Origin: Symsagittifera roscoffensis | Taxonomy: Eukaryota > Xenacoelomorpha > Acoela > Convolutidae | DNA: 60,000 nucleotides | Direction: 5' to 3' | Assembly: GCF_963678635.1 (NCBI RefSeq) | Contig: NC_087069.1 | Coordinates: forward strand, 34,867,090 to 34,927,089 | Part shown: piece by piece, positions 12,078-24,810 of the stretch | Numbering within the stretch: the stretch's first letter is position 1 | Layout of the letters: the number at the start of each line of letters is the position of its first letter | Notes under the pieces: generated by a model | Database searches by the model: none | The model's input: only the letters and a program-made list of their open reading frames with translations | What the model was told of the DNA's origin: nothing | Translations under genes and position numbers: made by a program

Positions 12078-12936
12078 TTACTTCCTTTCCGGGTTCGGAA
12101 TCCTGAACATCGCATTGTTAAGATCAATTGTTACATCGGAGTTCCTGATTAAATCTCTACCTAAAATAAATTGGTCAGACTCATCTAGATTCTCCACTAC
12201 CAGAAAGCTCATCCACAAATTGCGTTCCCCTAGATTAAGGGCTATTATTTGTGTCCTTCCTAGAACCCGCAGCGCCCCTTTGTTTGCCGCTGACAACCGT
12301 ATTGTTGAGTCTATCAAGTCATCTTTGTCGAACCCCATTTTTTTCCATGTTTCAATTGGTATGACACTCAAGACGGCTCCTGTGTCCGATAACCCACGCA
12401 GTTGAGTCTTCTCTCCGCCTATGTCCAGTGTGTGCCGATACGTCTGCCTCTGTTCCCAGGTGCATTGCATCTTTTTCTAACATAGCGCAGTTTCCGATTG
12501 ATCTCACTTTTAGTTCTTCTCTACCAACGTAGATTTGCCCGGCTAGATCCTCATCACATGTTATCATCGTTTTTGTGTAGATGTTCATACCATCTATATT
12601 CAACATGACCTCATCTGGTCCATAGGCTTCCGTGTATCTGTTGTCTATGCGAACTGATTTACTACCACCTCTCGTGAGTAAGGCACTTAAAGCTCCAGAA
12701 ATGGTTTGCGGGCTCCTTGCACTCAAGTAATCCGCGTACACATCTATGTGCATTATTGTCTGATCACTCGGTTCAGTCAAGTTTCTTGTTACTTTGTGGC
12801 CGCCCACTGTGATTATTGACAAGATTCTTGCCCCAATTTTCAAGGTCACCATTTTCAAGGTGTTGCAATTGCTCCTGCTCATTGAGTTCTCTCCGGTCGC
12901 TGGTTCTGGTCTTGTCATACAGAGTGTTTCATTCAA
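12078..12936 (-). pseudogene. gypsy aspartic protease region
   Basis: Two overlapping pieces in different phases (12352-12936 and 12078-12470) cover the protease domain. The second contains LSDTGAVLSVIP, a DTG active-site loop of retroviral-type aspartic proteases, and ends with FILGRDLIRNSDVTIDL, the usual I-L-G-x-D flap-distal motif. The enzyme would have cut the Gag-Pol polyprotein. The frame change just upstream of the DTG motif inactivates it. Confidence 0.8.
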
Positions 12937-12945
12937 TCTCTGTTT

Positions 12946-14364
12946 TTATATTTCCTGTTTCAACCGTTGTTCGATTAATTTGGTCGCCAAGTCTTGCTTC
13001 ACTTTGTTGATCGCCTCTGCAGCTGCTTTCTTGTCGTTTATCTCTAGAGAATTTCTCTTCTCGGCCCCCGTGGCATCTTTGTTTTGTGTCACGGCCTTCA
13101 CTGTCTTTGTTGATAATTCATCACCCGCTGCTTCTCTGTTGTTCAAACCGTTTTCAGCTTGTGTGTTCCTAGTATTCTGCACTGCGGCCAGTGATAGTTT
13201 GTGTTTCGGTGATTCTGATTCTTCGCCGCCTCCCAAAACAGAAGACAGTCCATCCTGAAATGGCCTTCTTGATTACAGAAAAAACACCTCGCGCCTATCT
13301 TGATGATCAAGCCACTGTAAAACTCATATTCCTCCGTTTGATTCTTATCTTCTTCCTCTGGTGCGTATCCCATGCTTTTCATGCCTTGCTTGTATGTGGC
13401 GCAATCCGCCACATGATGATCCGCTGATCCACAATTTGCGCATGACCTACCTTTGTCCATGTCGTCTCTAGGCTTGTACCGTGACAACCTTTGTGGCTGG
13501 CTCCCCCCTTGCATGTTCCTGCCTACTGAGAACGAGTACATTTTTGGTTTCATTAATATGTACTCTCTTGGCTTTTGTCTCTTATCTTCTGGGGTTGGTG
13601 CATTATCCTTTGATGGTGTATAATACGTTGCCAGCGTCGTTCTCAAGTCGTCACTTCTGACCCTGTCAATGAACTTTGAAGCGATGCTGAAGTTTCTTCT
13701 GTTCGTCGTTTCTTCCGGATCGCTTCTTCTTCTCAAGCTCTCAAGATCATCCAGGAATCGATCGATTGACTCGTCTTCCCTTTGTCTTCTTTTTTCAAAC
13801 CTCATCATAGCTTGATGACCCTTCATTCTTGATCCAAATCGATTCAACAGTATCTCGAAGATTTTGTCCGCTGTATCACGCTCCTCCTCTTTCTTTGCTA
13901 CCACGCAATTTGGTGCGGTGCCTTCTAAATTGCTTAGTATTGCCCCATAGGCCTGCCTTTTGTCATTCAGGTTGTCCTGTTCTAGATGCAGTCTCATTAC
14001 TTCTACCCAGGTGTCAATGCAGCCATCCGAGTCGTCTTTAAAATCTTTTGGTTTCTTGAAGGTCTTTCTGGATTTACCACTTCCTCTGTCACTCGACTCT
14101 GTATTCCTTGTAGCAAATTCTTCAAGTGTTCTGTTCATCATTTCCCAGGTAATCGCCCACGTCATGGCGTCAGGTGTTACACTTGTGTGTATACCACAGT
14201 CCCCGGGTGCATTCGACGAGTCTTTGGTTCCACCCTTCATAGTAGTCTTGGACCCTACTGCCCCTATGCTCGTCGCAATCTGGGGTAGCGGTGTGTGTGG
14301 ACTCCCTTTTCTTCCGTTGCGGTTCTAACAAGTCAACTCTAGCTCCCTGTGGTTTGTCTGTCAC
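12946..14364 (-). pseudogene. gypsy gag capsid and nucleocapsid
   Basis: The main piece (13143-14240, 365 codons) contains a retrotransposon-Gag capsid-like helical region (WVEVMRLHLEQ to FEKRRQREDESIDRFL), followed by two CCHC zinc knuckles, CANCGSADHHVADC and CFFCNQEGHFRMDC, each C-x2-C-x4-H-x4-C. These bind RNA during packaging. After the second knuckle the frame shifts and the Gag tail continues at 12946-13236 (Ala/Lys/Glu-rich, KAAAEAINKVKQDLAT). The start near 14364 is also shifted. Family certain, gene broken. Confidence 0.8.
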
Positions 14365-14373
14365 TAAGTTATC

Positions 14374-15308
14374 TTATGCTATAGAGTTTCTCAAGAGTGC
14401 ATCCAGTTTGGACTGTATGGCACAAGAACTTTCAGTTTGATCCTTGCTCATTGTATCCATTCTGGTCTCTAGATTCCACAACTTCCCATTCACGGTGTCA
14501 TACCGTTTCTTCTTTTCTTCCATATCCTTCTTGATATGTTTCTCTCGCTTTTTGTCGGTAGCCTCTACCTTGTCCGACATCTGCTGTAGCTTTTTTTCCG
14601 TGGCTCTTGCTAAGACGTAGTAGTTATCCAGGTTCTCTTTTTTGTTGTGTTTTATTTCCTTTTTCAGCTCTTGGCGGTCTTACTCCCTGCACTTCAACTT
14701 TTTGTCTACTTCACTTAAATTTGTCATTAAGTCTCCCAGCTCTACTGATGCTGTTTTCGTTCCATCAGCTTGTTCATCTTGGATAGCTATTGCTTCTTGC
14801 GTGGCTTCCTCTTTATCCTTCCTGGTTTCCGTCGTTATCGTCGAAACTGTCCCAAATGTTTTGCTTTTCTCGGTCACTGTCGTTATCTCCTCCTTCTCTC
14901 TTGGCTTCATTCCGACCATCGCAGCAATCCTCTCGGTAAACGACGTTCTCTTCGTTTCTGAGTCGTCTTTTATCGTCTCCGGTGTGTTGGTCACCTCGTC
15001 TCCATTGCCTATTCTTTTCCTGTTCTTCTATATTTGGCATCGGTGTTGACTCCGTTTCCCTCCGTTCAATTCGATCTATACTTTGATCTGGTGTTTCTAG
15101 TTCAGTCTCTTTTGCTGGCATGCTTTGTTCTTCCATTGATTTTTTTCGCCTTCTGTTCCTTGTTGCTTCTTGTGCTGACCATATTCACTGAAATATTCTT
15201 CCTCATTACTCTCGGATTTATTGGTGTCGGTTTCTTTTGCGTTGCGGTCTGGTTTTGCCTAAATTCTGTTCCCCTTCTTTCAGTTATCGATACCCTATTT
15301 CTCTTCAT
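14374..15308 (-). pseudogene. gypsy gag, N-terminal charged part
   Basis: Three overlapping open pieces (15102-15308, 14813-15136, 14374-14580) encode Lys/Glu/Asp/Arg-rich sequence rich in helix formers, interrupted by frame changes. The likely gag start is the ATG at 15308 (MKRNRVSITERR). The charged, coiled-coil-like nature suits the amino-terminal part of a Ty3/gypsy Gag upstream of the capsid. It precedes the capsid-nucleocapsid piece in the right order. Exact domain limits cannot be set. Confidence 0.5.
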
Positions 15309-15474
15309 GATTTTTATATATACAATTTTCTTTATCTACAATTTTAATATTTACAAATCCCTACTGTAAAATCTGATTGAAATTATACGAAAGTTCCCTA
15401 ATGTATTGAAAATTAAAGCCAGTCTAATTAGCTTAAATCAGTTTTGAGTCTAAATCAATATCAGGCCTTAGGAA

Positions 15475-15890
15475 CCTTCGCTCAAGTGTTGGGATACTTC
15501 GAGGGGGTCTTGTTGTGCTTTGGTACTGTCCTAGTACACTTATATACCCTCCCAGTACCCTTCGCTCAAGTGTTGGGACAATTCGTTGCTGTCCCAGGAC
15601 TTTTCTGGACTCTCCTAGGACCCTTCGCTCAGGTTTTGGTACACTTTGTTGCTGTCCCAGGATTTTTCTGAACTCTCCAAGGACCCTTCGCTCAAGTCTT
15701 GGTACACTTCGTTGCTATCCCAGGGCTTTTCTGAACCTTCCGAGGACCCTTCGCTCAGGTGTTGGAACACTTCGTCGCTGCCCCAGGACTTTTCTGAACC
15801 CTCCTAGGACCTTTCGCTCAAGTGTTGGTACACTACGTCGCGGTCACAGGACTTTTCTGAACCCTCCTAGGACCCTTCGCTAAAGTGTTG
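15475..15890 (+). repeat. 63-bp minisatellite
   Basis: Six spaced occurrences of CCCTTCGCTCA start at about 15558, 15621, 15684, 15747, 15810 and 15873, exactly 63 bases apart; an earlier degenerate unit starts at 15475, 83 bases before. Each unit also carries the segment ending in ACTTTTCTGAACC. Because 63 is a multiple of three, open frames run through the array as 21-residue repeats, which explains the apparent ORFs; I do not regard them as genes. Confidence 0.85.
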
Positions 15891-15990
15891 CGATACTTAG
15901 ATCACTATCCCAAGACCCAAGTGTTGGGACACTTAGATCACTATCCCAAGACTGAGTGTTGGGACACTTAGATCATTATCCCAAGACTGC
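15891..15990 (+). repeat. Short tandem repeat with TTAGATCACTATCCCAAGAC
   Basis: Directly after the 63-bp array there are three copies of a unit of about 36-42 bases built on GTTGGGACACTTAGATCA and TATCCCAAGACT. The unit shares the GTTGGGACACTT part with the minisatellite, so it probably arose from it with a different period. Confidence 0.7.
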
Positions 15991-16959
15991 CGGCAAGACT
16001 CTTGTTCCTCTTCCCACCTTGCAGCTCAAGTGTTTTTTCGCTTGAGTGAAGAATTTCCCCGTACCTTATGTCGAGTACCTGATCCACTATCCCAGTACTA
16101 ACTCTGGAGCTCTAGTATAAAAAATAATCCCCAAAACCCAATTCTGTTCACCAAAATTTTCTTTACTAAGTCCCCTAAAATTGCCTTCCCTGTTTCAATC
16201 CGATGCAAAACGATACACGACTTGTTTGTTAGTCTATAACTTTAGCCGATTCGTTAAAATTATCTGAAATCTGGTCCAAAAATGTAAAAAAAAATTTAAA
16301 AATTCCCATAAAAACGAAAATTACAAAAACCAGAAAGGTAAGTATACCTCAAATTCAGAGGCGACCTATGCTGTCTTTCGTAAAAAATGTCTGGTACCTG
16401 ACTGTCTTGCGTTTTTCCTCCCCCTACTAGCAATCTTATGGGGTATTCTCCTTTTGGGTTCAAAGAACTGTCTATTTCCGATCCCCCCACCCGATCCGAC
16501 CAGGTTACCTACCTTAATTCGATCTTAAATTTGGATCTCCTCGCAATGCCACTCTTGTTCTGAGTCTATAGATGGATCGTTCTAGACTCTGGGTCTACTA
16601 ATGTAACTAAATCGACGATATCGATTGTTCAGTTACTATAATGTGTCCCCCCTTTTTACAATTTTGTACCGCCAACCTCTATCTTAACCAGCCCCCTTCT
16701 AACCTCCACCCTATTTAGCCCCCCACTTAAGCTGAAAATTACCCTTCAGCGCAATGGGTGCTAAACCTCTCGAGAGAAAGTCCGTAGAACCTGTTTCCAA
16801 GCTCTGCTCAAGTAAAAACGTTTCCTCGAAACAGTGGGTATCCGCTTATCCAATTTTACATTTATTTTCTATAATGTAAAGTGGATTTTAACGATACCCG
16901 GTTGACCAAACAGAACACCTCTGAGTATCTTCCTCCGTTTGCTCTGTTCTGCTTTGATC

Positions 16960-17115
16960 ACACTGATGGCTGGTCACCTGCTGGTTGGTCACACTTTCCC
17001 CCTGGGCTGGTCATCTGTTCCAGTCAAGTCTCCCAGTGGTCAAGTCTCCCAGCTGTCCACTTTCCCACTTCGCTGGTCACCTCTTCCAGTCAAGTCTCCC
17101 AGTGGTCCGCTGATG
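16960..17115 (+). repeat. CTGGTCA / CAAGTCTCCCAGTGG short repeats
   Basis: Within copy 1 several CTGGTCA units and three CAAGTCTCCCAG units follow each other; the same block is at 21356-21495 in copy 2, one unit shorter. This is slippage-prone simple sequence inside the duplicated unit, not a gene. Confidence 0.7.
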
Positions 17116-19172
17116 TCACAAGCTATCTGAAAACCTTACAACGCCCCACACTTGGGCACCTGTACAACGTTGCTGATTTAATCGAGAAGATCGGTCCTAT
17201 TGGAAAACAGTACGGGTACATTATTTAAATTAAAAAAAAAGGTTTGATCCAGCTAATTTAGAAGTCAAAGCCACTGTCCTTTTTGGGGAGGTTTTATCGT
17301 TTTTTGTTCATATTTCTAATCTTTCTTGGTCTTTTGTTTCGCTTTTCGTCTTTTACTCGTTTCTTTTGTCCCCTTAGTTGCCACCTTTACTCGGCTAGCT
17401 AGGCCTCGCTTCGTAAAGCGCACCGGGAAACTTTCTCAAGTTTTCTTGAAAAGCTAACACGGTACAACCAGAAGGTGGACACGTTCCCGTTGAACCGTAC
17501 CACCTGTACTCTAAAATGGGCATGTAGCCCGCAGCTGTGTCAAGAGGGTTTGATCCCGTAGTCTTGATGTCGTAAAAACCACCCAGGAGTGCCATAAAAA
17601 CACTAGGTAACATTCGCCTACTTAAGTCACATACAAGGATAAAGAAAAATAGGCCCTATAGTCATTGGCTCAAGATTCAGGGACACTATCTTTTGTGTTT
17701 TTTTTACCTCAAGTGGTCGGAGCCAATTCGATTCACTTGCGACATGAGACTAAAACCCGCGTTACAGCTTATAGGCCACTATTAAGATATCCCCCTCTCT
17801 AGAAAATAAGAACGCCCCCATACTCAGGTCTCAAAATACCCAAAATACGCGAACGACGTTAAAAACATGGTCGGAACCTTATGTATAGTTACTGTTTTTT
17901 GTACAGTGGACCTTTGATCCATTTCAGATGGATCAAACTAAAAGCTCTCCCTAACTCAACATAACAATTTAAAACACACTCAAGAAAACTAAATTAGGTA
18001 CTCACATTCCGACACGACCTCTAGAACCGAGTAACAGAATCATAAAGCGACTCTAAAATTGATTGGGTATTTAAGTTTAACTCGAAAAGTTTGAAATAAT
18101 CAAGTTTTAACTCAAGAAACAAGTTTTTCGTCTGGACCATTGGGCAGCTTCAGCTGTTCACCTTTCCACCGAAGGTTCACTCTAGTCCATCTAATTTTTT
18201 TCTTCTCCACTCGCGATCACTTTCCGTCTTCTGCTACCAAGATAACTCACAAGATTTTGACTGGATTACGTGATGAAGGTTTTTCTGACTGTAACCTCGG
18301 TTACTATAATACTTTTGACCTTCTGATTATTAAAAAAAGAAAAATGAAAATAAGGAAAAAAAAAGATGACAAACTCAATAACAAACGATGACCGTAAACT
18401 GCATACACTGACTGCTGTTGCTCCTTCTGCGAACGCCGCTTGCCGAGCAGATCAATAACCCGCGAAGCCGAGCAATTCATAACCGTCTTCAAAAGCGAAA
18501 CAATCATTTTACCCATGGGATGCTTTCCAAGGCCTCATAGCCACAAGAACATTTACCCTAGATTAGCCAAAATTAAACTGTTGCGATAAACTCATCGAAT
18601 AGATGTGTTATGCTCGATGTTTGTGCGTGTTTCTCGAGCGCCCCTTGAGGGATTTTAGAGACAGTTCTTTCAAGTAGGTCTCCGGTCTGCAGAAGGAGAT
18701 CCTGGCTTGGGGAGTCTGGTGATGCGCCGCTGGACTTTCTGAGCTTAGGAGAGATTGTTCTTTTTCAGCGAGTTTTATTGATTTTAGATTTTTCTCCAAA
18801 TTAATTTTGTAAAAAAATAAATTCTTCATCTATAAAATCATTCCTGTTATTATGGGTTAGTTCAGTCTTTTTTTTCCAGTCAATAACATTACCCCTACAC
18901 CGCGCCGTAAAAAGATGAGAGAAAAAACAGTAAGGAGTGTACGAGCAAAGATTGCTTAAAACCTTCTGGACTTTTAAATTGGATACGATATCATTGTTGT
19001 TCTAATTTATATCGTATCGATTGAGTAAATAAAACACTTAGCGACTCTATGAAAACCCAATGGTTTCAATATACTATGAACGTTAATGAGAAGTCTGTCA
19101 AAAATGCTTCAATTGGTGATGAATTAGTGCTAGTTAATCATAAAACTTAATACAGCCATTTATAATATTCGA

Positions 19173-20428
19173 ATGCTCAAGAGAGTACCTAAGGACTCAG
19201 GTGTTCTTTTAGCAGAAAGTCTTGCGGATAAAATAAATGAAAATTTCTACATGGGAGAAAATGTTACTTATTGGCTCGTTTTCTGACGTCTTTCATGTTT
19301 TTTTTTCTGGAAAAACCCAAGAGAAGTCGTCGTCAGCAAACAACAGCTTTAAGCTCTATAATAAAAAAAAAGAGCCAATATTTCTCAATGGTAAAGCCCG
19401 CCCATGTCGAGCAGAGAATAAAGCTAATCAGCAGCAAGCTCGATGAGGGAATATAAAGGGGGAATTAAGGCTGGCCGCTTCAGATGACAAGCACCTTTTC
19501 GATTCCTGATCATAAAAAACTGATATCTAAACAACCAGAAAGAGCAGATTTAAACGCCCAAACCCGAAAAACTCGATAATTTTTTCGTAACTGAGTTCGA
19601 GGCATACAAATCACCTATGTCTTTTTCAAATCCTTCGGGAGCCTGTCCGGACAAGAATTTTCCTCAAGTTTTTTAGGGCCTTATTAGTAAACCTAACGGT
19701 AATGCGGGGCTCGATTTCTGATAGGTGACAGTAAAGTACCCGAACAGCTTAGACCTTTTTTTGGAGCAAAACTTATCGCCCTCGTAAAAAAAGACGGAAG
19801 TCTGAACGCGCAGGAAGCAAGGCTCTCGCAGATCGACAAAATTTTGAAACGAGTTTTTAAGTAGGATCTGGTACTAAACGAGGAGATGAAACTTCTGCAC
19901 ACTCCTGTAGAAGTTTGATAGATTGTGATGACAACTCGAAGTGCTCACTTTTCCTTAAATTATATATTTTTTTCCGCGTTGAGTTCGTTTAAGAAAGAAA
20001 ATAAGCTGAATCACGGTTTTTTGAACAACCCAGATTTGTCCAAACATACTCCTTGCGTGTACAGTAAGCCGAGTTATCTTTTTAGCGGAAATTCCATCAT
20101 TATGTTGAAGGATTATGCCGCGAGGCTCCACGGCTTTTTGCTGAAAAAATACAGACAATAGTAAACAAAAGCTTGAATCCAAAATAAATGTTTGGTATGT
20201 AGATGATAGAAACCTAGCCGACGACTACATGATAGTGCTCCGAGACCTAAAAAAACATACTGAAATCAGAAAAAGACAATGGCTTAAGCAAAAACTCTGC
20301 AAAATGTGAGCTTTTACAAGCAGTTCTACCGGCAGTCAAAGGTGGCTTCAGTGTATCTTTGTCTCGCCTACTAGCCTTACCTGCAAACTTAGCCCCTGCA
20401 GTAGGAGCGAAAGCTACCTTAAGTGAGG
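19173..20428 (+). pseudogene. LINE-type reverse transcriptase fragment, copy 1
   Basis: The plus strand encodes, with frame changes and stops, parts of a reverse transcriptase common in invertebrate genomes. Near 19173 it reads MLKRVPKDSGVLLAESLADK. Near 19430 it reads KLISSKLDEG. The catalytic motif WYVDDRNLADDY has its YVDD at 20196-20207, followed by MIVLRDLKK. A downstream segment (SLSRLLALPANLAPAVGAKA) precedes the duplication breakpoint at 20428, which removes the C-terminal domain. The enzyme would copy element RNA at a target site. The YVDD is intact but the gene is broken. Confidence 0.75.
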
Positions 20429-23400
20429 TTTTTTCGCTTGAGTGAAGAATTTCCCCGTACCTTATGTCGAGTACCTGATCCACTATCCCAGTACTAACTC
20501 TGGAGCTCTAGTATAAAAAATAATCCCCAAAACCCAATTCTGTTCACCAAAATTTTCTTTACTAAGTCCCCTAAAATTGCCTTCCCTGTTTCAATCCGAT
20601 GCAAAACGATACACGACTTGTTTGTTAGTCTATAACTTTAGCCGATTCGTTAAAATTATCTGAAATCTGGTCCAAAAATGTAAAAAAAAAATTAAAAATT
20701 CCCATAAAAACGAAAATTATAAAAACCAGAAAGGTAAGTATACCTCAAATTCAGAGGCGACCTATGCTGTCTTTCGTAAAAAATGTCTGGTACCTGACTG
20801 TCTTGCGTTTTTCCTCCCCCTACTAGCAATCTTATGGGGTATTCTCTTTTTGGGTTCCAAGAACTGTCTATTTCCGATCCCCCCACCCGATCCGACCAGG
20901 TTACCTACCTTAATTCGATCTTAAATTTGGATCTTCTCGCAATGCCACTCTTGTTCTGAGTCTATAGATGGATCGTTCTAGACTCTGGGTCTACTAATGT
21001 AACTAAATCGACGATATCGATTGTTCAGTTACTATAATGTGTCCCCCCTTTTTACAATTTTGTACCGCCAACCTCTATCTTAACCAGCCCCCTTCTAACC
21101 TCCACCCTATTTAGCCCCCCACTTAAGCTGAAAATTACCCTTCAGCGCAATGGGTGCTAAACCTCTCGAGAGAAAGTCCGTAGAACCTGTTTCCAAGCTC
21201 TGCTCAAGTAAAAACGTTTCCTCGAAACAGTGGGTATCCGCTTATCCAATTTTACATTTATTTTCTATAATGTAAAGTGGATTTTAACGATACCCGGTTG
21301 ACCAAACAGAACACCTCTGAGTATCTTCCTCCGTTTGCTCTGTTCTGCTTTGATCACACTGATGGCTGGTCACCTGCTGGTTGGTCACACTTTCCCCCTG
21401 GGCTGGTCATCTGTTCCAGTCAAGTCTCCCAGCTGTCCACTTTCCCACTTCGCTGGTCACCTCTTCCAGTCAAGTCTCCCAGTGGTCCGCTGATGTCACA
21501 AGCTATCTGAAAACCTTACAACGCCCCACACTTGGGCACCTGTACAACGTTGCTGATTTAATCGAGAAGATCGGTCCTATTGGAAAACAGTACGGGTACA
21601 CTATTTAAATTAAAAAAAAAGGTTTGATCCAGCTAATTTAGAAGTCAAAGCCACTGTCCTTTTTGGGGAGGTTTTATCGTTTTTTGTTCATATTTCTAAT
21701 CTTTCTTGGTCTTTTGTTTCGCTTTTCGTCTTTTACTCGTTTCTTTTGTCCCCTTAGTTGCCACCTTTACTCGGCTAGCTAGGCCTCGCTTCGGAAAGCG
21801 CACCGGGAAACTTTCTCAAGTTTTCTTGAAAAGCTAACACGGTACAACCAGAAGGTGGACACGTTCCCGTTGAACCGTACCACCTGTACTCTAAAATGGG
21901 CATGTAGCCCGCAGCTGTGTCAAGAGGGTTTGATCCCGTAGTCTTGATGTCGTAAAAACCACCCAGGAGTGCCATAAAAACACTAGGTAACATTCGCCTA
22001 CTTAAGTCACATACAAGGATAAAGAAAAATAGGCCCTATAGTCATTGGCTCAAGATTCAGGGACACTATCTTTTGTGTTTTTTTACCTCAAGTGGTCGGA
22101 GCCAATTCGATTCACTTGCGACATGAGACTAAAACCCGCGTTACAGCTTATAGGCCACTATTAAGATATTCCCCTCTCTAGAAAATAAGAACGCCCCCAT
22201 ACTCAGGTCTCAAAATACCCAAAATACGCGAACGACGTTAAAAACATGGTCGGAACCTTATGTATATTTACTGTTTTTTGTACAGTGGACCTTTGATCCA
22301 TTTCAGATGGATCAAACTAAAAGCTCTCCCTAACTCAACATAACAATTTAAAACACACTCAAGAAAACTAAATTAGGTACTCACATTCCGACACGACCTC
22401 TAGAACCGAGTAACAGAATCATAAAGCGACTCTAAAATTGATTGGGTATTTAAGTTTAACTCGAAAAGTTTGAAATAATCAAGTTTTAACTCAAGAAACA
22501 AGTTTTTCGTCTGGACCATTGGGCAGCTTCAGCTGTTCACCTTTCCACCGAAGGTTCACTCTAGTCCATCTAATTTTTTTCTTCTCCACTCGCGATCACT
22601 TTCCGTCTTCTGCTACCAAGATAACTCACAAGATTTTGACTGGATTACGTGATGAAGGTTTTTCTGACTGTAACCTCGGTTACTATAATACTTTTGACCT
22701 TCTGATTATTAAAAAAAGAAAAATGAAAAGAAGGAAAAAAAAGATGACAAACTCAATAACAAACGATGACCGTAAACTGCATACACTGACTGCTGTTGCT
22801 CCTTCTGCGAACGCCGCTTGCCGAGCAGATCAATAACCCGCGAAGCCGAGCAATTCATAACCGTCTTCAAAAGCGAAACAATCATTTTACCCATGGGATG
22901 CTTTCCAAGGCCTCATAGCCACAAGAACATTTACCCTAGATTAGCCAAAATTAAACTGTTGCGATAAACTCATCGAATAGATGTGTTATGCTCGATGTTT
23001 GTGCGTGTTTCTCGAGCGCCCTTTGAGGGATTTTAGAGACAGTTCTTTCAAGTAGGTCTCCGGTCTGCGGAAGGAGATCCTGGCTTGGGGAGTCTGGTGA
23101 TGCGCCGCTGGACTTTCTGAGCTTAGGAGAGATTGTTCTTTTTCAGCGAGTTTTATTGATTTTAGATTTTTCTCCAAATTAATTTTGTAAAAAAATAAAT
23201 TCTTCATCTATAAAAACATTCCTGTTATTATGGGTTAGTTCAGTCTTTTTTTTCCAGTCAATAACATTACCCCTACACCGCGCCGTAAAAAGATGAGAGA
23301 AAAAACAGTAAGGAGTGTACGAGCAAAGATTGCTTAAAACCTTCTGGACTTTTAAATTGGATACGATATCATTGTTGTTCTAATTTATATCGTATCGATT

Positions 23401-24810
23401 GAGTAAATAAAACACTTAGCGACTCTATGAAAACCCAATGGTTTCAATATACTATGAACGTTAATGAGAAGTCTGTCAAAAATGCTTCAATTGGTGATGA
23501 ATTAGTGCTAGTTAATCATAAAACTTAATACAGCCATTTATAATATTCGAATGCTCAAGAGAGTACCTAAGGACTCAGGTGTTCTTTTAGCAGAAAGTCT
23601 TGCGGATAAAATAAATGAAAATTTCTACATGGGAGAAAATGTTACTTATTGGCTCGTTTTCTGACGTCTTTCATGTTTTTTTTCTGGAAAAACCCAAGAG
23701 AAGTCGTCGTCAGCAAACAACAGCTTTAAGCTCTATAATAAAAAAAAGAGCCAATATTTCTCAATGGTAAAGCCCGCCCATGTCGAGCAGAGAATAAAGC
23801 TAATCAGCAGCAAGCTCGATGAGGGAATATAAAGGGGGAATTAAGGCTGGCCGCTTCAGATGACAAGCACCTTTTCGATTCCTGATCATAAAAAACTGAT
23901 ATCTAAACAACCAGAAAGAGCAGATTTAAACGCCCAAACCCGAAAAACTCGATAATTTTTTCGTAACTGAGTTCGAGGCATACAAATCACCTATGTCTTT
24001 TTCAAATCCTTCGGGAGCCTGTCCGGACAAGAATTTTCCTCAAGTTTTTTTAGGGCCTTATTAGTAAACCTAACGGTAATGCGGGGCTCGATTTCTGATA
24101 GGTGACAGTAAAGTACCCGAACAGCTTAGACCTTTTTTTGGAGCAAAACTTATCGCCCTCGTAAAAAAAGACGGAAGTCTGAACGCGCAGGAAGCAAGGC
24201 TCTCGCAGATCGACAAAATTTTGAAACGAGTTTTTAAGTAGGATCTGGTACTAAACGAGGAGATGAAACTTCTGCACACTCCTGTAGAAGTTTGATAGAT
24301 TGTGATGACAACTCGAAGTGCTCACTTTTCCTTAAAATATATATTTTTTTCCGCGTTGAGTTCGTTTAAGAAAGAAAATAAGCTGAATCACGGTTTTTTG
24401 AACAACCCAGATTTGTCCAAACATACTCCTTGCGTGTACAGTAAGCCGAGTTATCTTTTTAGCGGAAATTCCATCATTATGTTGAAGGATTATGCCGCGA
24501 GGCTCCACGGCTTTTTGCTGAAAAAATACAGACAATAGTAAACAAAAGCTTGAATCCAAAATAAATGTTTGGTATGTAGATGATAGAAACCTAGCCGACG
24601 ACTACATGATAGTGCTCCGAGACCTAAAAAAACATACTGAAATCAGAAAAAGACAATGGCTTAAGCAAAAACTCTGCAAAATGTGAGCTTTTACAAGCAG
24701 TTCTACCGGCAGTCAAAGGTGGCTTCAGTGTATCTTTGTCTCGCCTACTAGCCTTACCTGCAAACTTAGCCCCTGCAGTAGGAGCGAAAGCTACCTTAAG
24801 TGAGGTTTTT
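20429..24810 (+). repeat. 4.4-kb tandem duplication, copy 2
   Basis: This is the second copy of the preceding unit, nearly identical, with scattered substitutions, changes in A/T run length and the 16-base deletion near 21420. Its right end (GAGGTTTTT at about 24801-24810) continues into unique sequence that completes the reverse transcriptase. Copy 2 with its flank is therefore the original arrangement and copy 1 the truncated one. The breakpoint shares a run of about six T residues. Confidence 0.9.

Larger units (their letters stand above)
8690..15308 (-). mobile_element. Decayed Ty3/gypsy retrotransposon
   Basis: Reading right to left, the order is gag with coiled-coil-like start and two zinc knuckles, aspartic protease, RT, RNase H, a long acidic linker, and the start of an integrase. 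This is the Ty3/gypsy order. The copy is dead: it has many frame changes, a lost block in RT, a substituted catalytic Asp and an integrase that stops shortly after the first core Asp. No LTR pair is visible. It faces the plus-strand region 1-6999 tail to tail. The lineage resembles gypsy elements of nematodes; that is recognition from general knowledge, not a search. Confidence 0.85.
16033..20428 (+). repeat. 4.4-kb tandem duplication, copy 1
   Basis: The sequence from TTTTTTCGCTTGAG at 16033 recurs from 20429 with near identity over 4.4 kb. Copy 1 ends inside GAGGTTTTTTCG, where it runs straight into copy 2. The left part (16.1-19.1 kb) shows no recognisable gene; the right part carries a decayed reverse transcriptase. 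Copy 1 has 16 extra bases in a CAAGTCTCCCAGTGGT repeat near 17030 relative to copy 2, which changes the apparent ORF there and argues that it is not coding. Confidence 0.9.

Noticed and set aside
15444-15883. Two overlapping open frames of 75 and 122 codons
   Set aside because: They are produced by the 63-bp minisatellite, whose period is a multiple of three; both frames being open is an effect of the repeat.
16881-17228. 115-codon ORF in duplication copy 1
   Set aside because: Copy 2 has a 16-base deletion in it that shifts the frame, and the sequence is built of short repeats.
17395-17613. 72-codon minus-strand ORF, also at 21775-21993
   Set aside because: Both copies are open, but they are recent duplicates, the protein has no features and the ORF is short; a gene is not supported.
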